Source of the DNA: CAYJAZ01 sp964371865
Lineage (GTDB): Bacteria; Desulfobacterota; Desulfovibrionia; Desulfovibrionales; Desulfovibrionaceae
Reading direction: 5' to 3'
NCBI GenBank assembly: GCA_964371865.1
Contig: CAYJOR010000015.1
Coordinates: 1 to 51,773 of the forward strand
DNA: 51,773 nt
Position numbers and translations under genes: made by a program. Positions 32,730 to 42,877 of the stretch are shown one piece after another (position 1 is the first letter of the stretch; the number at the start of each line of letters is the position of its first letter). A model generated the notes under the pieces. The model saw nothing but the letters and a program-made list of their open reading frames with translations. It was not told the origin of the DNA and did no database searches.

Positions 32730-35408
32730 ATGTCAGGTACTCGTATTATGTTTAGTTCAAAAAAATTTACAACCCTTTCCACTGCGTTTTTACTCGCTTG
32801 TACACTTACTTTAACTGGATGTAACTCTAATAATGTTGCGGAGTTTCAAGCTGAAGGTAAGAAGCTTATGGAAGAAGGAAATCCTAATGGAGCTATAGTA
32901 TTTTTTAAAAACGCTCTTGACGAAGATGCAAACAACTTTGAACTACGTCATGACCTTGTTAAAGCATATATTCAATCAGGAAAAAGAGTGCAGGCTGAAG
33001 CAGAACTAAAAAAATGCCTTGTGCAACAACCTACGAACACTTCTCTTCTTCTTACTGCTGCTAACTTCTTTACAAATCCAAGAGATGCAGAACAGGCTTT
33101 AGCTTATATTGAACAAGTAGAAAAATTGCAAGCTGCCACCGCTGAAACTCGTGAAATCTATGGTACAAATCTAAGATTCTTAGATAGAGTTGATGAAGCA
33201 AAAAAAGCTTATAAAGAAGCTATTGCCCTAGATTCAACCAGAATACCTTCTAAAATAAACCTTTCAACACTCTATCTTGCTGAAGGTAACACTCAAGAAG
33301 GTTTAAAACTTATAAATGAAATCTTAGCGATTGAACCTAATCACCTAAATGCACTCCAATTAAGCGCTTTAATTTCAGAAGAGTCGAATGACTATGCAGC
33401 CGCTGAAGCGAGTTACAGAAAAATTATCACCTTACTTCCTACTGATATCAACCCTGTTTACGCACTTGGAGAACTCCTTATTAAACAAGGGAAAATTGAA
33501 GAAGCTGAAGCTATTCACTCTGATATGACTAAAAACTTCAAGTCAAATCCATCTGAATACGCTCTAGCTGGCATGCTCGCATTTCAAAAACAGGACTTTG
33601 AAGCAGCAAGTAAATTATTTCAACAATCAGTAAATATCGCTCCTTCTGTGAATGGTTTATATTACCTTGCTAGTTCGTTGCATCAAATTGGCAACTCAGA
33701 ATCTGCACTAAGTAACTTACGCCGTATACTTGATGTTGAACCAAATAACGTCCAAGCAACTCTATTAACTGCGCAAATTTTAACTTCTCAATCACGTTTG
33801 CAAGAAGCTGAATACGAACTTAAAAAATTAATAAAAGCTTCACCTGAAAGTGCTCAAGCTTATAGTTTATTAGGTGAAGTGCAAAAAGCACTCGGAAATA
33901 GTGATGAGGCTCTCGCGTCTTTTGCAAAAGCACTTGAAATTGCTCCTGAAAACACTCAAGCTACTATGTCAAGAACATCAATACTTATGGAGCAAAATAA
34001 ATCTGAAATAGCATTAGCTGAACTTCAAAAAGCTATGGAAATAAATTCAGAAAGTATAGCAATTAGAACTGCTCTTTACAATTACCATATGCAGCAAAAC
34101 AATATTGAAGAAGCAATGAAAATTGTTGATGAAGGGCTTGTTGAAACACCTAATCACTCACTCTTTCTAACTATGAAAGCCGGTGCTTACATGGCTTTAG
34201 AGGAAAATGAAAAAGCTATTGAACTTCTAAAACAAACAACATCACAAGATTCAAGCTTCTTACCTGCTATAGAGTTACTATCAAATATCTATATAGTTAC
34301 TGGTGAAAATGAAGCAGCGTTACAACTTGCTGATTCCTATCTGGAGCAACATCCTGAAAGTCAAGACTTTCTTGTCAATACGGCTGTAATTCTTGACAAC
34401 TTAGACAGAAAAGATGAAGCAACTGCTCGCCTTGAAAAAGCAAATGCTCTAAACTCAGAACGTGCACTTATTTCTTTAGTTCGTCGTGCGCTAAATGCTG
34501 GTGATAAAGCTAAAGCTGAAAAATATCTTACTGATAAATACGCAGCTTTTCCTGTTCCACAAGTTCGTGTTTTACTTTCTAATTACTACAATGAACAAGG
34601 TGAACTAGATAAAGCTTTGGCTATTTTCTCAACTGAAGAATTGAATAAAACACCTGAAGCTATACTTGCTAGATACCGTCTCTATACAGGAGCTAAGAAC
34701 TACACTGCTGCTTTAGCAGAAGCTGAAAATCTAATAGCACTATTCCCTCAAAGTAACGACGGGTATGTTATCAAAGCTTTTACTTTAGAAAATGATGATA
34801 AGTTTGATGAAGCCTTTACAACTCTTGAAGAAGCTTACAAAAAACTACAATCAAATGAACTAATGATACAACTTGGAAACTTGTGCCTACGTGATAACCG
34901 CTACGATAAAGCTCTTTCTTATTTCCGTACTTCCATTTTGAAAGACCCTAAAAATAAAGATGCTTTATCAGGTCAAGCTTATGCACTTCTCCAAGAGGAA
35001 AAAGTTGAAGAAGCTGTTGCAAGCTATGAAAAAATTCTTGAACTCTATCCTCAAGATTTAGCAAATATTAACAACTTGGCAATGGCGCTTGCTAAAAGTG
35101 GACATAATACAAGCCGTGCTGTTGAACTTGCTACACAAGTATTCGCAAAAGCACCTGAAAATGAAGGAGTAATTGACACCTACGCTTTCGCTTTATTAGC
35201 AGATAATCAAATAAGTGAAGCTATGAATATCATCAAAAGTGGTTTATCTACACATCCTAACTCAGCTGTTTTAAACTATCGTCATGGAATGGCCTTACTT
35301 GCTGAAAATAATAAAGTTGAAGCTATAAAAGCTTTAGAAAAATCACTTGAACTTGGCGATTTCTCAGAATCAACTCATGCACAACAACTTATAGACGAAA
35401 ATAAATAA
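32730..35408 (+). CDS. prsT: PEP-CTERM system TPR-repeat lipoprotein PrsT
   Basis: PrsT is a long tetratricopeptide lipoprotein found with exosortase/EPS systems, thought to scaffold export at the outer membrane. It is 892 aa from the chosen start. The lipobox is LTGC with Cys31. TPR-like helical repeats fill the rest (for example AEGNTQEGLKLINEILAIEPN, NSDEALASFAKALEIAPEN, YDKALSYFRTSILKDPKN), about twenty in all. I place the start at ATG 32730, since AAAAGGAG lies 7 nt upstream and the signal peptide then has normal length. The frame stays open back to an ATG at 32640, which would add 30 residues. Confidence 0.9.
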   Translation: MSGTRIMFSSKKFTTLSTAFLLACTLTLTGCNSNNVAEFQAEGKKLMEEGNPNGAIVFFKNALDEDANNFELRHDLVKAYIQSGKRVQAEAELKKCLVQQPTNTSLLLTAANFFTNPRDAEQALAYIEQVEKLQAATAETREIYGTNLRFLDRVDEAKKAYKEAIALDSTRIPSKINLSTLYLAEGNTQEGLKLINEILAIEPNHLNALQLSALISEESNDYAAAEASYRKIITLLPTDINPVYALGELLIKQGKIEEAEAIHSDMTKNFKSNPSEYALAGMLAFQKQDFEAASKLFQQSVNIAPSVNGLYYLASSLHQIGNSESALSNLRRILDVEPNNVQATLLTAQILTSQSRLQEAEYELKKLIKASPESAQAYSLLGEVQKALGNSDEALASFAKALEIAPENTQATMSRTSILMEQNKSEIALAELQKAMEINSESIAIRTALYNYHMQQNNIEEAMKIVDEGLVETPNHSLFLTMKAGAYMALEENEKAIELLKQTTSQDSSFLPAIELLSNIYIVTGENEAALQLADSYLEQHPESQDFLVNTAVILDNLDRKDEATARLEKANALNSERALISLVRRALNAGDKAKAEKYLTDKYAAFPVPQVRVLLSNYYNEQGELDKALAIFSTEELNKTPEAILARYRLYTGAKNYTAALAEAENLIALFPQSNDGYVIKAFTLENDDKFDEAFTTLEEAYKKLQSNELMIQLGNLCLRDNRYDKALSYFRTSILKDPKNKDALSGQAYALLQEEKVEEAVASYEKILELYPQDLANINNLAMALAKSGHNTSRAVELATQVFAKAPENEGVIDTYAFALLADNQISEAMNIIKSGLSTHPNSAVLNYRHGMALLAENNKVEAIKALEKSLELGDFSESTHAQQLIDENK

Positions 35409-35418
35409 CATTCTTGAA

Positions 35419-35454
35419 CAGTTTGGAGAGCTATTCAATACGCTTTCCAAACTG
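35419..35454 (+). other. Hairpin upstream of the EPS core operon
   Basis: CAGTTTGGAGAG (35419-35430) pairs with CTTTCCAAACTG (35443-35454), 12 bp with one G-U pair and a 12-nt loop. No T run follows. It may end prsT inefficiently or act as a leader structure for the sugar transferase operon. Confidence 0.5.
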
Positions 35455-35511
35455 GAATATATAACATCTTGTTTAGTTTACTCTGTACAAGATAAGTCAC
35501 ACAACGAAAAA

Positions 35512-35535
35512 TACTAAAGACAACTACCTTTAGTA
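35512..35535 (+). other. Second hairpin upstream of the EPS core operon
   Basis: TACTAAAG (35512-35519) and CTTTAGTA (35528-35535) form a perfect 8-bp stem with an 8-nt loop, about 75 nt before the sugar transferase start. It may be part of an untranslated leader or an operator. Confidence 0.4.
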
Positions 35536-35609
35536 CAACGTGCTTGTAAGGCTATATTTTTATTAGTTTTATAACTCACTTTTTCGCTTAGAAATTTACA
35601 GGATACATT

Positions 35610-36974
35610 ATGGATATTAAAATGAATGTTAGATGGCTTTCAGCAGTATTGAGCAATCTTCTTTGGTTAGGAATTACTCTGCTTTGCTTAGGATTTTTAC
35701 AGTCAACTATCCTAACTGGCCTCACACCTTTAAACGCTCAAACTTATTTAGCTTTGGCTCTTTCTATCTTTTGTTGTGCTTCTATTTCTGACATTTTACT
35801 TGCTAAAGAACCTAATTTTACAATATTTAATTTTGTTGTAATTTTTCTTATGTCAGTTTCTATTGTGTTTATATTTGTTTCTCACGCAATTCTACCTCTT
35901 CCTTTCTCAACTGCTTCAGTAATGATTGCAATTGTGCTATTTATTATCTTCAAAAGCGTAAGCAAATTTTTAGTTTCCAACTGGGTATACCCTCCTTTTT
36001 TACGTACAAAAGTTATGATTCTTGGCGATTATAAACATGCCGAAAGTATTCATGAACTCATTAAGAAATCACGCAAACGCTTTACCTTAGAAGGAGTTAT
36101 CAATGTTCAAAAACAAAATAGATCAGAAGATAGAACTCAAGTAACTCCGGAAGAAGACGACGACAGACTCTATCTAGAAGCTCAGAAAGCCGGCGTGAAA
36201 ATGATTATTGCATCTTTCCCAGAAAGACGCGGAACAATGCCGGTTCAACAAATGTTAAAATGTCGTATGCTTGGAATAAAAGTTGTTGAAGCGCAGACAT
36301 TTTATGAATTTCTTTCGCGTAAACTCTATATAGAAAACCTCAAACCAAGTGATCTTATATTCACTTCCGGTTTTTATCTTTCTATCAGAAGACGCTTTAT
36401 TAAGCGTGCTTTTGATATATTCTGCTCGGTTATCGGCTTACTTATTTTTGCACCTTTCTTCCCATTTGTTGCATTATTAATTCACCTCGATTCACCGGGG
36501 CCTATCTTCTTCCGCCAGATTCGTATGGGACGTGATGATAAACTTTTCCATATCATCAAATTCCGTAGTATGCGCTCTGATGCAGAAAAGTCTACCGGTG
36601 CTGTTTGGGCTGTGAAAGAAGATCCACGTATCACACGTATCGGTTCTTTCCTTCGCAAAAGCCGTATAGATGAAATTCCTCAGCTTATCAATGTTCTTCA
36701 AGGGGAAATGAGCCTTGTTGGACCACGCCCTGAAAGACCTGAATTTATCAGCGAATTGAAAAAATCTATCCCATATTATGCGGAAAGACACCATCTAAAA
36801 CCCGGTGTTACAGGTTGGGCACAAGTTTGTTACCCTTATGGCGCATCAGTTGAAGATGCCTTAGAAAAATTACGATACGATTTATACTATATCAAAAAAC
36901 AATCTTTTATTTTTGATATAGAAATAATATTACGAACAGTTTTAATAGTCTTTACAAGAAATGGAGCACGCTAA
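35610..36974 (+). CDS. Priming sugar transferase (EPS, exosortase-associated type)
   Basis: This is a polyprenyl-phosphate sugar-phosphate transferase that starts repeat-unit synthesis by loading the first sugar phosphate on undecaprenyl phosphate. It is 454 aa. Four N-terminal hydrophobic segments (about 12-118) and a CoA-binding-like middle domain precede a fifth membrane segment (about 270-290). The bacterial sugar transferase domain follows: KRAFDIFCSVIGLL, DSPGPIFFRQIRMG, IKFRSMRSDAE, KSRIDEIPQLINVLQGEMSL with the catalytic Asp-Glu, and GPRPERP. AGGA precedes the ATG. It is the first gene of a 15-kb run in one direction, and its stop overlaps the next start. Confidence 0.94.
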   Translation: MDIKMNVRWLSAVLSNLLWLGITLLCLGFLQSTILTGLTPLNAQTYLALALSIFCCASISDILLAKEPNFTIFNFVVIFLMSVSIVFIFVSHAILPLPFSTASVMIAIVLFIIFKSVSKFLVSNWVYPPFLRTKVMILGDYKHAESIHELIKKSRKRFTLEGVINVQKQNRSEDRTQVTPEEDDDRLYLEAQKAGVKMIIASFPERRGTMPVQQMLKCRMLGIKVVEAQTFYEFLSRKLYIENLKPSDLIFTSGFYLSIRRRFIKRAFDIFCSVIGLLIFAPFFPFVALLIHLDSPGPIFFRQIRMGRDDKLFHIIKFRSMRSDAEKSTGAVWAVKEDPRITRIGSFLRKSRIDEIPQLINVLQGEMSLVGPRPERPEFISELKKSIPYYAERHHLKPGVTGWAQVCYPYGASVEDALEKLRYDLYYIKKQSFIFDIEIILRTVLIVFTRNGAR

Positions 36975-37792
36975 TGAAAAAGTTTACACTGGTATTTACC
37001 CTCTTATTTATTTTTCTTTCTACATTTGGAACTGCACTTGCCGCTGATAAAGAATACATTATCGGTAAAGGTGATGCCCTAAGTATTAAAGTTTGGGGCG
37101 AACCTGAACTTAGCACCGAAGCTGTTGTACGCCCTGATGGAAAAATATCACTACCAAATATTGGTGAAATGACAGCTGCCGGAATTACACCGCGCACTCT
37201 ACGCCATAGAATTACTGCTGCATTAACTGATCTTTTGTTCAATCCGATTGTATCTGTTGCAGTAAACTCATTCCCAGCAAACTCTATGCTTGTATATGGA
37301 CCAGGAACAACTTCAGGAGTGATTCAACTTTCAGGAAAAACATCATTATTACATATACTTACAAATGTTAAACCTGATTTTACTGCCGATCTTACAAATG
37401 CTTACATAGAAAGAAATGGTGAAAAAATTGCTAGCGATTTTGAAACTATATACAAAGAAGGTAAAGGTGAACTTGCAAAACTTGAAATTTTAGCTGGTGA
37501 TAGACTTTTCATTCCTAAAAAAGAAAATCTTCTTGTCTTTATTGAAGGCGCTGTAAATAGCCCAACATCAATTCCTCTAACAACAGAAATGACAATCCTT
37601 GAGGCAATTCATAAGGCAGGCGGATTTAATAAATTTGCAGACCCGAACGAAACTGTAATTACTCGTCAAGTTAATGGTAATGTAGAAAGAATTGTTGTGC
37701 GCTTAGAAGACCTTATTAATGAAGGTGATTTATCACAAAACATTCATCTACAAGCTGGTGATCTTATTGTTGTAGATACAAGCTGGTTCTAG
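36974..37792 (+). CDS. Polysaccharide export protein (Wza-like, SLBB)
   Basis: This is the periplasmic/outer-membrane polysaccharide export component, 272 aa, shorter than Wza. It has a signal peptide (about 1-23, ending ALAAD) but no lipobox Cys. The poly-export domain covers about 25-100 (GKGDALSIKVWGEPELS, RPDGKISLPNIGEM). SLBB-type domains follow, the second marked by VFIEGAVNSPTSIPL and ILEAIHKAGGFNKFADPN. The start overlaps the preceding stop (TAATG). Lacking the lipid anchor and the C-terminal helix of Wza, it may rely on the beta-barrel protein at 41528 to cross the outer membrane. Confidence 0.93.
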   Translation: MKKFTLVFTLLFIFLSTFGTALAADKEYIIGKGDALSIKVWGEPELSTEAVVRPDGKISLPNIGEMTAAGITPRTLRHRITAALTDLLFNPIVSVAVNSFPANSMLVYGPGTTSGVIQLSGKTSLLHILTNVKPDFTADLTNAYIERNGEKIASDFETIYKEGKGELAKLEILAGDRLFIPKKENLLVFIEGAVNSPTSIPLTTEMTILEAIHKAGGFNKFADPNETVITRQVNGNVERIVVRLEDLINEGDLSQNIHLQAGDLIVVDTSWF

Positions 37793-37933
37793 AATCAGTT
37801 TAATAGTATAAATTCTTTTAACATCTTAACTTATTTTAATGTGATATTACAAGGTAATAGTAAATAAACTTCTCTTCACTATTTTATCTTATTGATTTAC
37901 TATTACTCTTGTTTACAAAGGTCATTCATTTCT

Positions 37934-39421
37934 ATGAAAACAACCCATATAAAAAACTCATCAACAGAAAATGCCTCTCTTAATATTGGGCGTTATATAA
38001 ATCTTCTATTAAACAACATTAAGTTTATCTGTATTGTTGTTATAATCACATCAATCACTGCTTTTGTGGTAAGTTACTTACTTCCTAAAAAGTTCCAAGC
38101 ATCTTCCACTATCTCAGTAGAAGAAAATATTGTGAGTGATTTAGTTCAAGGTATTGCCATCACAACATCAGTTGAATCTAAAATTCGCCTACTTGAAGTG
38201 CAGTTGTTGAGCCGTAACCTTCTTTCAGAGGTTGCTTCTTTATTAGAACTAGATTTGCTTGCAAATACAGAAGCAAAGAAAGAAACTCTTATTTCAAATC
38301 TAAGAAATAGTACATCTATTTGGCATGATAAAAAACGCGGTGTATTCTACATTAGCTTTACCAACGATAAACCTACTGTTGCACGCGATTTTGTAAATAC
38401 TCTTATTCGAGTATATATAGAACAAAACACATCTGAAAAACGCCAAGAATCCTTTGATGCAACAACTTTCTTAAGTGATCAAATTGAAATTTTCCAAGAA
38501 CGTATTGATAAGGCTCAAGATGCTATTGATGCTTATAAAGTTGAACAAGGTATGTACCTTTCTCTAAATGAAGGCTTAGTTCAACAAAAAATTAATAATC
38601 TTGACCAGCAAATCGAAACTATACGCATAGAAAAAAATAAACTAAACTCTGAAAAGCTTTTAACCTCAGACATTGCAAAAATATCAGATGAACTGCGCGA
38701 ACAAGAAACTAAATTGCGAGATGCGCAATCAATCTACACAGAAAAACACCCTGCAATTCAGCGTTTGACAGTGGAAGTAGCAAACACTAAAAGACGCTTA
38801 GAAGAAGCAAAAAATAATACTGAGTCTGAAAGCAATAACACCCAGTTTCAAATCATTCAAATTGAACTAAACTCTTTAGAAGAAACAGAGCTCTCGCTCA
38901 TAAAAGAACGTGACGAGAACTTAAAAAATTTAGAAGCTCTTCCTGCTATAAAAACAAGACTCACAGAACTTGAACAAACTAAATCAAATGAAATGATTAT
39001 TTATGATCAACTTGTAAGTCGTTTTGGTCAATCAGAAGTATCAAAACAAATGGAATTACAAGATAAAGCTGTAAGCTTTAAAGTTATTGATGCCGCAATC
39101 ACACCAACAAAATTCATATTTCCAATGCGTTATTTAATAATGATAGCCGGAATTATAGCCGGTTTTGGCTTAGCTATTGGTATTATTATATTAAAATCTA
39201 TTCTTCGCCCTCAAATTCACTCCGCCGATGATTTACACGTCTATTCTGCACCGGTACTAGTAAAACTGCCTATTATTATTCAGCCGGAAGTTTTAGCAAA
39301 AAGAAAACTTTCAAACTTGATTTTCATACTAATCACACTCGGTGTTATCGGTGTTATTTTTATGGCTGCGGTGTTAGAATTCCTTGGCTATACTTACATT
39401 GAAAGACTTTTACCCTTCTAA
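37934..39421 (+). CDS. EPS chain-length determinant (Wzz/Wzc-like, exosortase-associated)
   Basis: This is an inner-membrane polysaccharide co-polymerase that sets chain length and links to the tyrosine kinase. It is 495 aa from the ATG at 37934; an upstream in-frame TTG is less credible. It has a first membrane helix at about 30-50 (FICIVVIITSITAFVV), a long periplasmic coiled-coil region (about 180-340) and a second helix near 400 after the proline-containing AAITPTKFIFPMRY. A third hydrophobic segment lies at the C-terminus. No kinase domain is fused; the next gene supplies it. The ribosome site is weak. Confidence 0.9.
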   Translation: MKTTHIKNSSTENASLNIGRYINLLLNNIKFICIVVIITSITAFVVSYLLPKKFQASSTISVEENIVSDLVQGIAITTSVESKIRLLEVQLLSRNLLSEVASLLELDLLANTEAKKETLISNLRNSTSIWHDKKRGVFYISFTNDKPTVARDFVNTLIRVYIEQNTSEKRQESFDATTFLSDQIEIFQERIDKAQDAIDAYKVEQGMYLSLNEGLVQQKINNLDQQIETIRIEKNKLNSEKLLTSDIAKISDELREQETKLRDAQSIYTEKHPAIQRLTVEVANTKRRLEEAKNNTESESNNTQFQIIQIELNSLEETELSLIKERDENLKNLEALPAIKTRLTELEQTKSNEMIIYDQLVSRFGQSEVSKQMELQDKAVSFKVIDAAITPTKFIFPMRYLIMIAGIIAGFGLAIGIIILKSILRPQIHSADDLHVYSAPVLVKLPIIIQPEVLAKRKLSNLIFILITLGVIGVIFMAAVLEFLGYTYIERLLPF

Positions 39422-39448
39422 ACAAATCTCAAGAACAATGGATATATT

Positions 39449-40390
39449 ATGAGCATAATAGAAAAAGCAATGGAAAAAGCTCGACAAAGTAGAGCTGAAA
39501 ATCCTAAGCAAAATCAAATACCGAATTTGACTGAGACAAATCAAAAAAATCATTCTACAACTGAAAGATTAATGTCTGCTTCTCCAGTCGCCAAAACTAA
39601 AAAAAATGAAGACTCTGTTCAACAAACAACTCTTTCAGAACAAAATATAAATCAACCTCAAGAACAAAGTAATCCTATAGAAAGCGTAGAAATAAATCCT
39701 ATCCCTGAACTTATAATGGCAAACGAAAACGCCTTAGTAGAGGGTGGTTCGTACCGTATTTTAAAGGAATACATAATAGCACTACGCAAAAGTCAGCCAG
39801 ATAAATCTTTATTTATGGTGACAAGCCCTATGAAAGGTGAGGGAAAAACCCTTGTTTCTTGTAACTTAGCTTGTGCTTTAGCAAGTGAATTCGATACCAC
39901 AGTTCTTCTAATTGACGTAGATTTACGTGCTCCAATGTGCCACAATGTATTAGGAATTTCTAATCCACCAAAAGGCTTATCAGATTGCCTTTTACACAAC
40001 ACTCCTATAAATGAATGTATTATTCATACCGGAATTGGGCGTTTATCTCTTCTATGTGCCGGTAGCCTTATAGATAACCCTGCCGAGCTTATAACCTCTA
40101 AACGTATGCAAGACTTTTTATTAGAAGTGAAACACCGCTATCCTGATCGTATCATCATTGTTGACTCTCTCCCGCTCCTTCCATTTGCAGAAAGCCGTGC
40201 GCTTACCCGTATGACTGATGGTGTTATGCTTGTTGTACGTGAAAATACAACCCACAAAAGCCACTTAGAGAGCGCTCTTCAACAATTACAAGATGTTCCG
40301 CTTCTAGGCATGATTTACAATGCTGCAACCACAACAGGTGCAGATAAAGAAATTTATAATCTATCCAGCTATGCTTATGGATATCAATAA
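39449..40390 (+). CDS. Exosortase-associated tyrosine autokinase (BY-kinase)
   Basis: This bacterial tyrosine kinase regulates EPS polymerisation through cycles of autophosphorylation with the preceding co-polymerase. It is 313 aa. The first 100 residues are polar and variable. The P-loop domain has Walker A TSPMKGEGKT (125-134, Lys133), Walker A' VLLIDVDLRAP and Walker B IIIVDSLP. The C-terminus carries the tyrosine cluster YNLSSYAYGYQ expected of autophosphorylated kinases. It follows the chain-length gene by 27 nt and precedes the ATPase by 11 nt. Confidence 0.93.
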   Translation: MSIIEKAMEKARQSRAENPKQNQIPNLTETNQKNHSTTERLMSASPVAKTKKNEDSVQQTTLSEQNINQPQEQSNPIESVEINPIPELIMANENALVEGGSYRILKEYIIALRKSQPDKSLFMVTSPMKGEGKTLVSCNLACALASEFDTTVLLIDVDLRAPMCHNVLGISNPPKGLSDCLLHNTPINECIIHTGIGRLSLLCAGSLIDNPAELITSKRMQDFLLEVKHRYPDRIIIVDSLPLLPFAESRALTRMTDGVMLVVRENTTHKSHLESALQQLQDVPLLGMIYNAATTTGADKEIYNLSSYAYGYQ

Positions 40391-40401
40391 CTGAGGACCT
40401 T

Positions 40402-41490
40402 ATGTATTTATCCTTTTTTTCCCTATACCGAAAACCTTTTGAACTTCTTCCTAACCCTGACTTCTTATTCTTAAGTGACGTTCATAAAAAAGCTCTCACC
40501 TTCCTAGAGTATGGACTTATGGAAAACACCGGCTTTATTCTTTTCACAGGTGAAGTTGGTACGGGAAAAACAACAACAATTAGACGCCTTCTAAATAAAA
40601 TATCAGAAGATATGACTATTGCTACAATCTTTAATACTCAAGTAAATAGTACTCAGCTTTTAAAGATGATAAATGAAGATTTTGGACTCTCAAGCAATAG
40701 CAACGACAAAGCTGAACTTCTACGCGACCTTAATGAATTTCTTATTGAACAATATGCCGCAGCTCACCGCTGTGTACTGATTATAGATGAAGCACAAAAC
40801 CTTGGATTAGAACAGCTTGAAGAAATCCGCCTCCTTTCAAATTTAGAAACTGCGCACTCAAAACTCCTGCAAATTATCCTTGTCGGGCAGCCGGAGCTTC
40901 GCGATAAACTAAATAGTGCTGAGCTTATCCAATTACGTCAGCGCATACTTGTTCACTGTCATCTATCACCGCTAAATGCTGAGCATGTTTCCTCGTATAT
41001 ATATCATAGACTTGAACAAGCAGGAAATAGAAATGCGCTTACTTGGCGTGATAATTCTATTCAACTTGTGCATAAAGCAACTCGTGGTGTGCCAAGACTT
41101 ATCAATATTTTGTGCGATTACATACTGCTTGATGCTTTTACAAAAGGGCAATCATTCACTGATGAAGAAGATATTACTGCAATACTAACTCAGCTAGATT
41201 TTGAAGCTCAATTTTGGGGACCTATAGAAAAAGCACTAACTCAAGAAGCAGTGCAAACCATTCAACCTCAAACTTTTGCCCAATACGATTCAAAATGGTC
41301 ACCTGATGAAGTAGCAAAGCTTTGCGACAGAATGGAAACCAATATTGAATTGATGCAACAAAGTCTAGTATCACTTTCACAGCTTATAGTCCTTTTATCA
41401 CAAAATATTGTGAATGAAGTAAATAATCAAGCGAAGGGGAAAACCTCAAAAAACAAATTTGAAAAGAATAGTGACGAACTCTTACTGTAA
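40402..41490 (+). CDS. Exosortase-associated ATPase (ExeA-like AAA)
   Basis: This AAA ATPase is related to the secretion ATPase ExeA/GspA and consistently found in exosortase-linked EPS loci; its exact task is unknown. It is 362 aa. The N-terminus is the typical YRKPFELLPNPDFLFLS. Walker A GEVGTGKT is at 50-57 (Lys56), Walker B is VLIIDEAQNL, and the sensor region includes QIILVGQPELRDKL and RGVPRLINILCD. The last 90 residues are polar with no peptidoglycan-binding domain. GAGGA precedes the start. It overlaps slightly the leader of the next gene. Confidence 0.93.
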   Translation: MYLSFFSLYRKPFELLPNPDFLFLSDVHKKALTFLEYGLMENTGFILFTGEVGTGKTTTIRRLLNKISEDMTIATIFNTQVNSTQLLKMINEDFGLSSNSNDKAELLRDLNEFLIEQYAAAHRCVLIIDEAQNLGLEQLEEIRLLSNLETAHSKLLQIILVGQPELRDKLNSAELIQLRQRILVHCHLSPLNAEHVSSYIYHRLEQAGNRNALTWRDNSIQLVHKATRGVPRLINILCDYILLDAFTKGQSFTDEEDITAILTQLDFEAQFWGPIEKALTQEAVQTIQPQTFAQYDSKWSPDEVAKLCDRMETNIELMQQSLVSLSQLIVLLSQNIVNEVNNQAKGKTSKNKFEKNSDELLL

Positions 41491-41527
41491 TAATATGAAC
41501 TTGATAGATCTTAACAAGGAAAATAAA

Positions 41528-42868
41528 ATGCGTACAAATCAATATTTAATCACTCTAGCATCTTTACTTCTTTTCGCATTACCTAATATAAGCTTTGCTG
41601 AAGAAACAGGTTTTACTGCGTTAAATTCTCGACCTGACTACGAAGTAAATGCCGCTATTGAAACATCGCTTGAATTTAATGACAATATTGATAATGAAGC
41701 AGTAAGCCCTGAAAGCTCATTTACAACGCATATTCGCCCTAAATTCTCAATTTCACGCGAAGGTGCACGTTTATCCGCTAACTTTAATTACAGAGGTGAT
41801 TACAGTTTCTACACCGGAAAAAACCTTGATCCTGAATATCAACACACCCTTGATGCAAAACTCAGTGCAAATGTAATAGAAGATTTATTCTTTATTAATA
41901 TTAGTGAAAGCATGCAACAAGTCTATGAAAATCTTGAACTTGGTGAATTTCAGGCAAGTGATGACTTTGACGATAGTAGAAATAGAAACGTCTTTACCGT
42001 TGCCCCATACTTTTCGCTTGCCCCAAGCCAAAAAACTAATATTACATTAGGTTACAATTTTATTGACACACGCTACAGTCAAGGAGAAACAAATACAAGC
42101 CCTTCTTTTCTTTCATTTAATGCAGACCAGTACAATTTTAAATACAATGTAAATCAGTCACATAATCCCTACTTCAAAATCAACCATGAATTAAACGACA
42201 GAACAAGCCTTTATACAGGTGGTGGCTACACAAGACAAATATATAATGACGAAGAAAGTATAGATCTCTCTCGTTATAACCTTTATGTAGGTGGAAGTTA
42301 TCAATTTAGTGAAAATCTATCTGCAAGTATTGAAGCCGGTCCAAACTATAGTGTACCGGATAGTGGAGATGCAAAGCTCTCTCCTTATGTGCAAGCAAGT
42401 ATAAATTATTCAATTGGAAATAGTGTATTTTCTTTCTCTTACAACACTTCATTTGAGGACGACTTAGAAGCCGGTGAAACTGTAAATAAGAGTAGTTACT
42501 CGCTTAATTGGGCGAAAAAATTTGAACGTACTCAACTTACTGTAGGTCTTACTTATAACACCTACACTTCAAGTATTTCCTATATTCAAGGCGCAATTGA
42601 TCAAGAACAAGGGAATACTATTTCACCTAGAGTTACTATTAATTATGACCTTACAGACCGTACTTCTCTATTTTTAAATTATAACGCAATTATCTTTGAG
42701 AAACATGAACTCGGAGATCATCGACACACTGCTTTCTATGGCATTAAATATGACCTTAGTGAAGATGCTAATATTGGTTTAAGCCATAGATTACAATATA
42801 CTATCCCTTATATAGAAAGTGAATATTTTTCTAATCAGATAATGTTCGACTTTGCTTATTCATTTTAA
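41528..42868 (+). CDS. Exosortase-associated outer-membrane beta-barrel protein
   Basis: This is a secreted, probably outer-membrane protein, 446 aa. The signal peptide spans about 1-22 (ending ISFAEE). The mature protein is rich in alternating hydrophobic and polar strands with aromatic girdles and ends with Phe (FDFAYSF), as expected of a barrel recognised by the BAM complex. Its place between the ATPase and the deacetylase matches the uncharacterised exosortase-associated barrel family. It probably forms the outer-membrane exit for the polysaccharide. AAGGA lies 7 nt before the ATG at 41528; an in-frame ATG at 41459 would give a poor signal peptide. Confidence 0.87.
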   Translation: MRTNQYLITLASLLLFALPNISFAEETGFTALNSRPDYEVNAAIETSLEFNDNIDNEAVSPESSFTTHIRPKFSISREGARLSANFNYRGDYSFYTGKNLDPEYQHTLDAKLSANVIEDLFFINISESMQQVYENLELGEFQASDDFDDSRNRNVFTVAPYFSLAPSQKTNITLGYNFIDTRYSQGETNTSPSFLSFNADQYNFKYNVNQSHNPYFKINHELNDRTSLYTGGGYTRQIYNDEESIDLSRYNLYVGGSYQFSENLSASIEAGPNYSVPDSGDAKLSPYVQASINYSIGNSVFSFSYNTSFEDDLEAGETVNKSSYSLNWAKKFERTQLTVGLTYNTYTSSISYIQGAIDQEQGNTISPRVTINYDLTDRTSLFLNYNAIIFEKHELGDHRHTAFYGIKYDLSEDANIGLSHRLQYTIPYIESEYFSNQIMFDFAYSF

Positions 42869-42877
42869 GGAGAAAAT

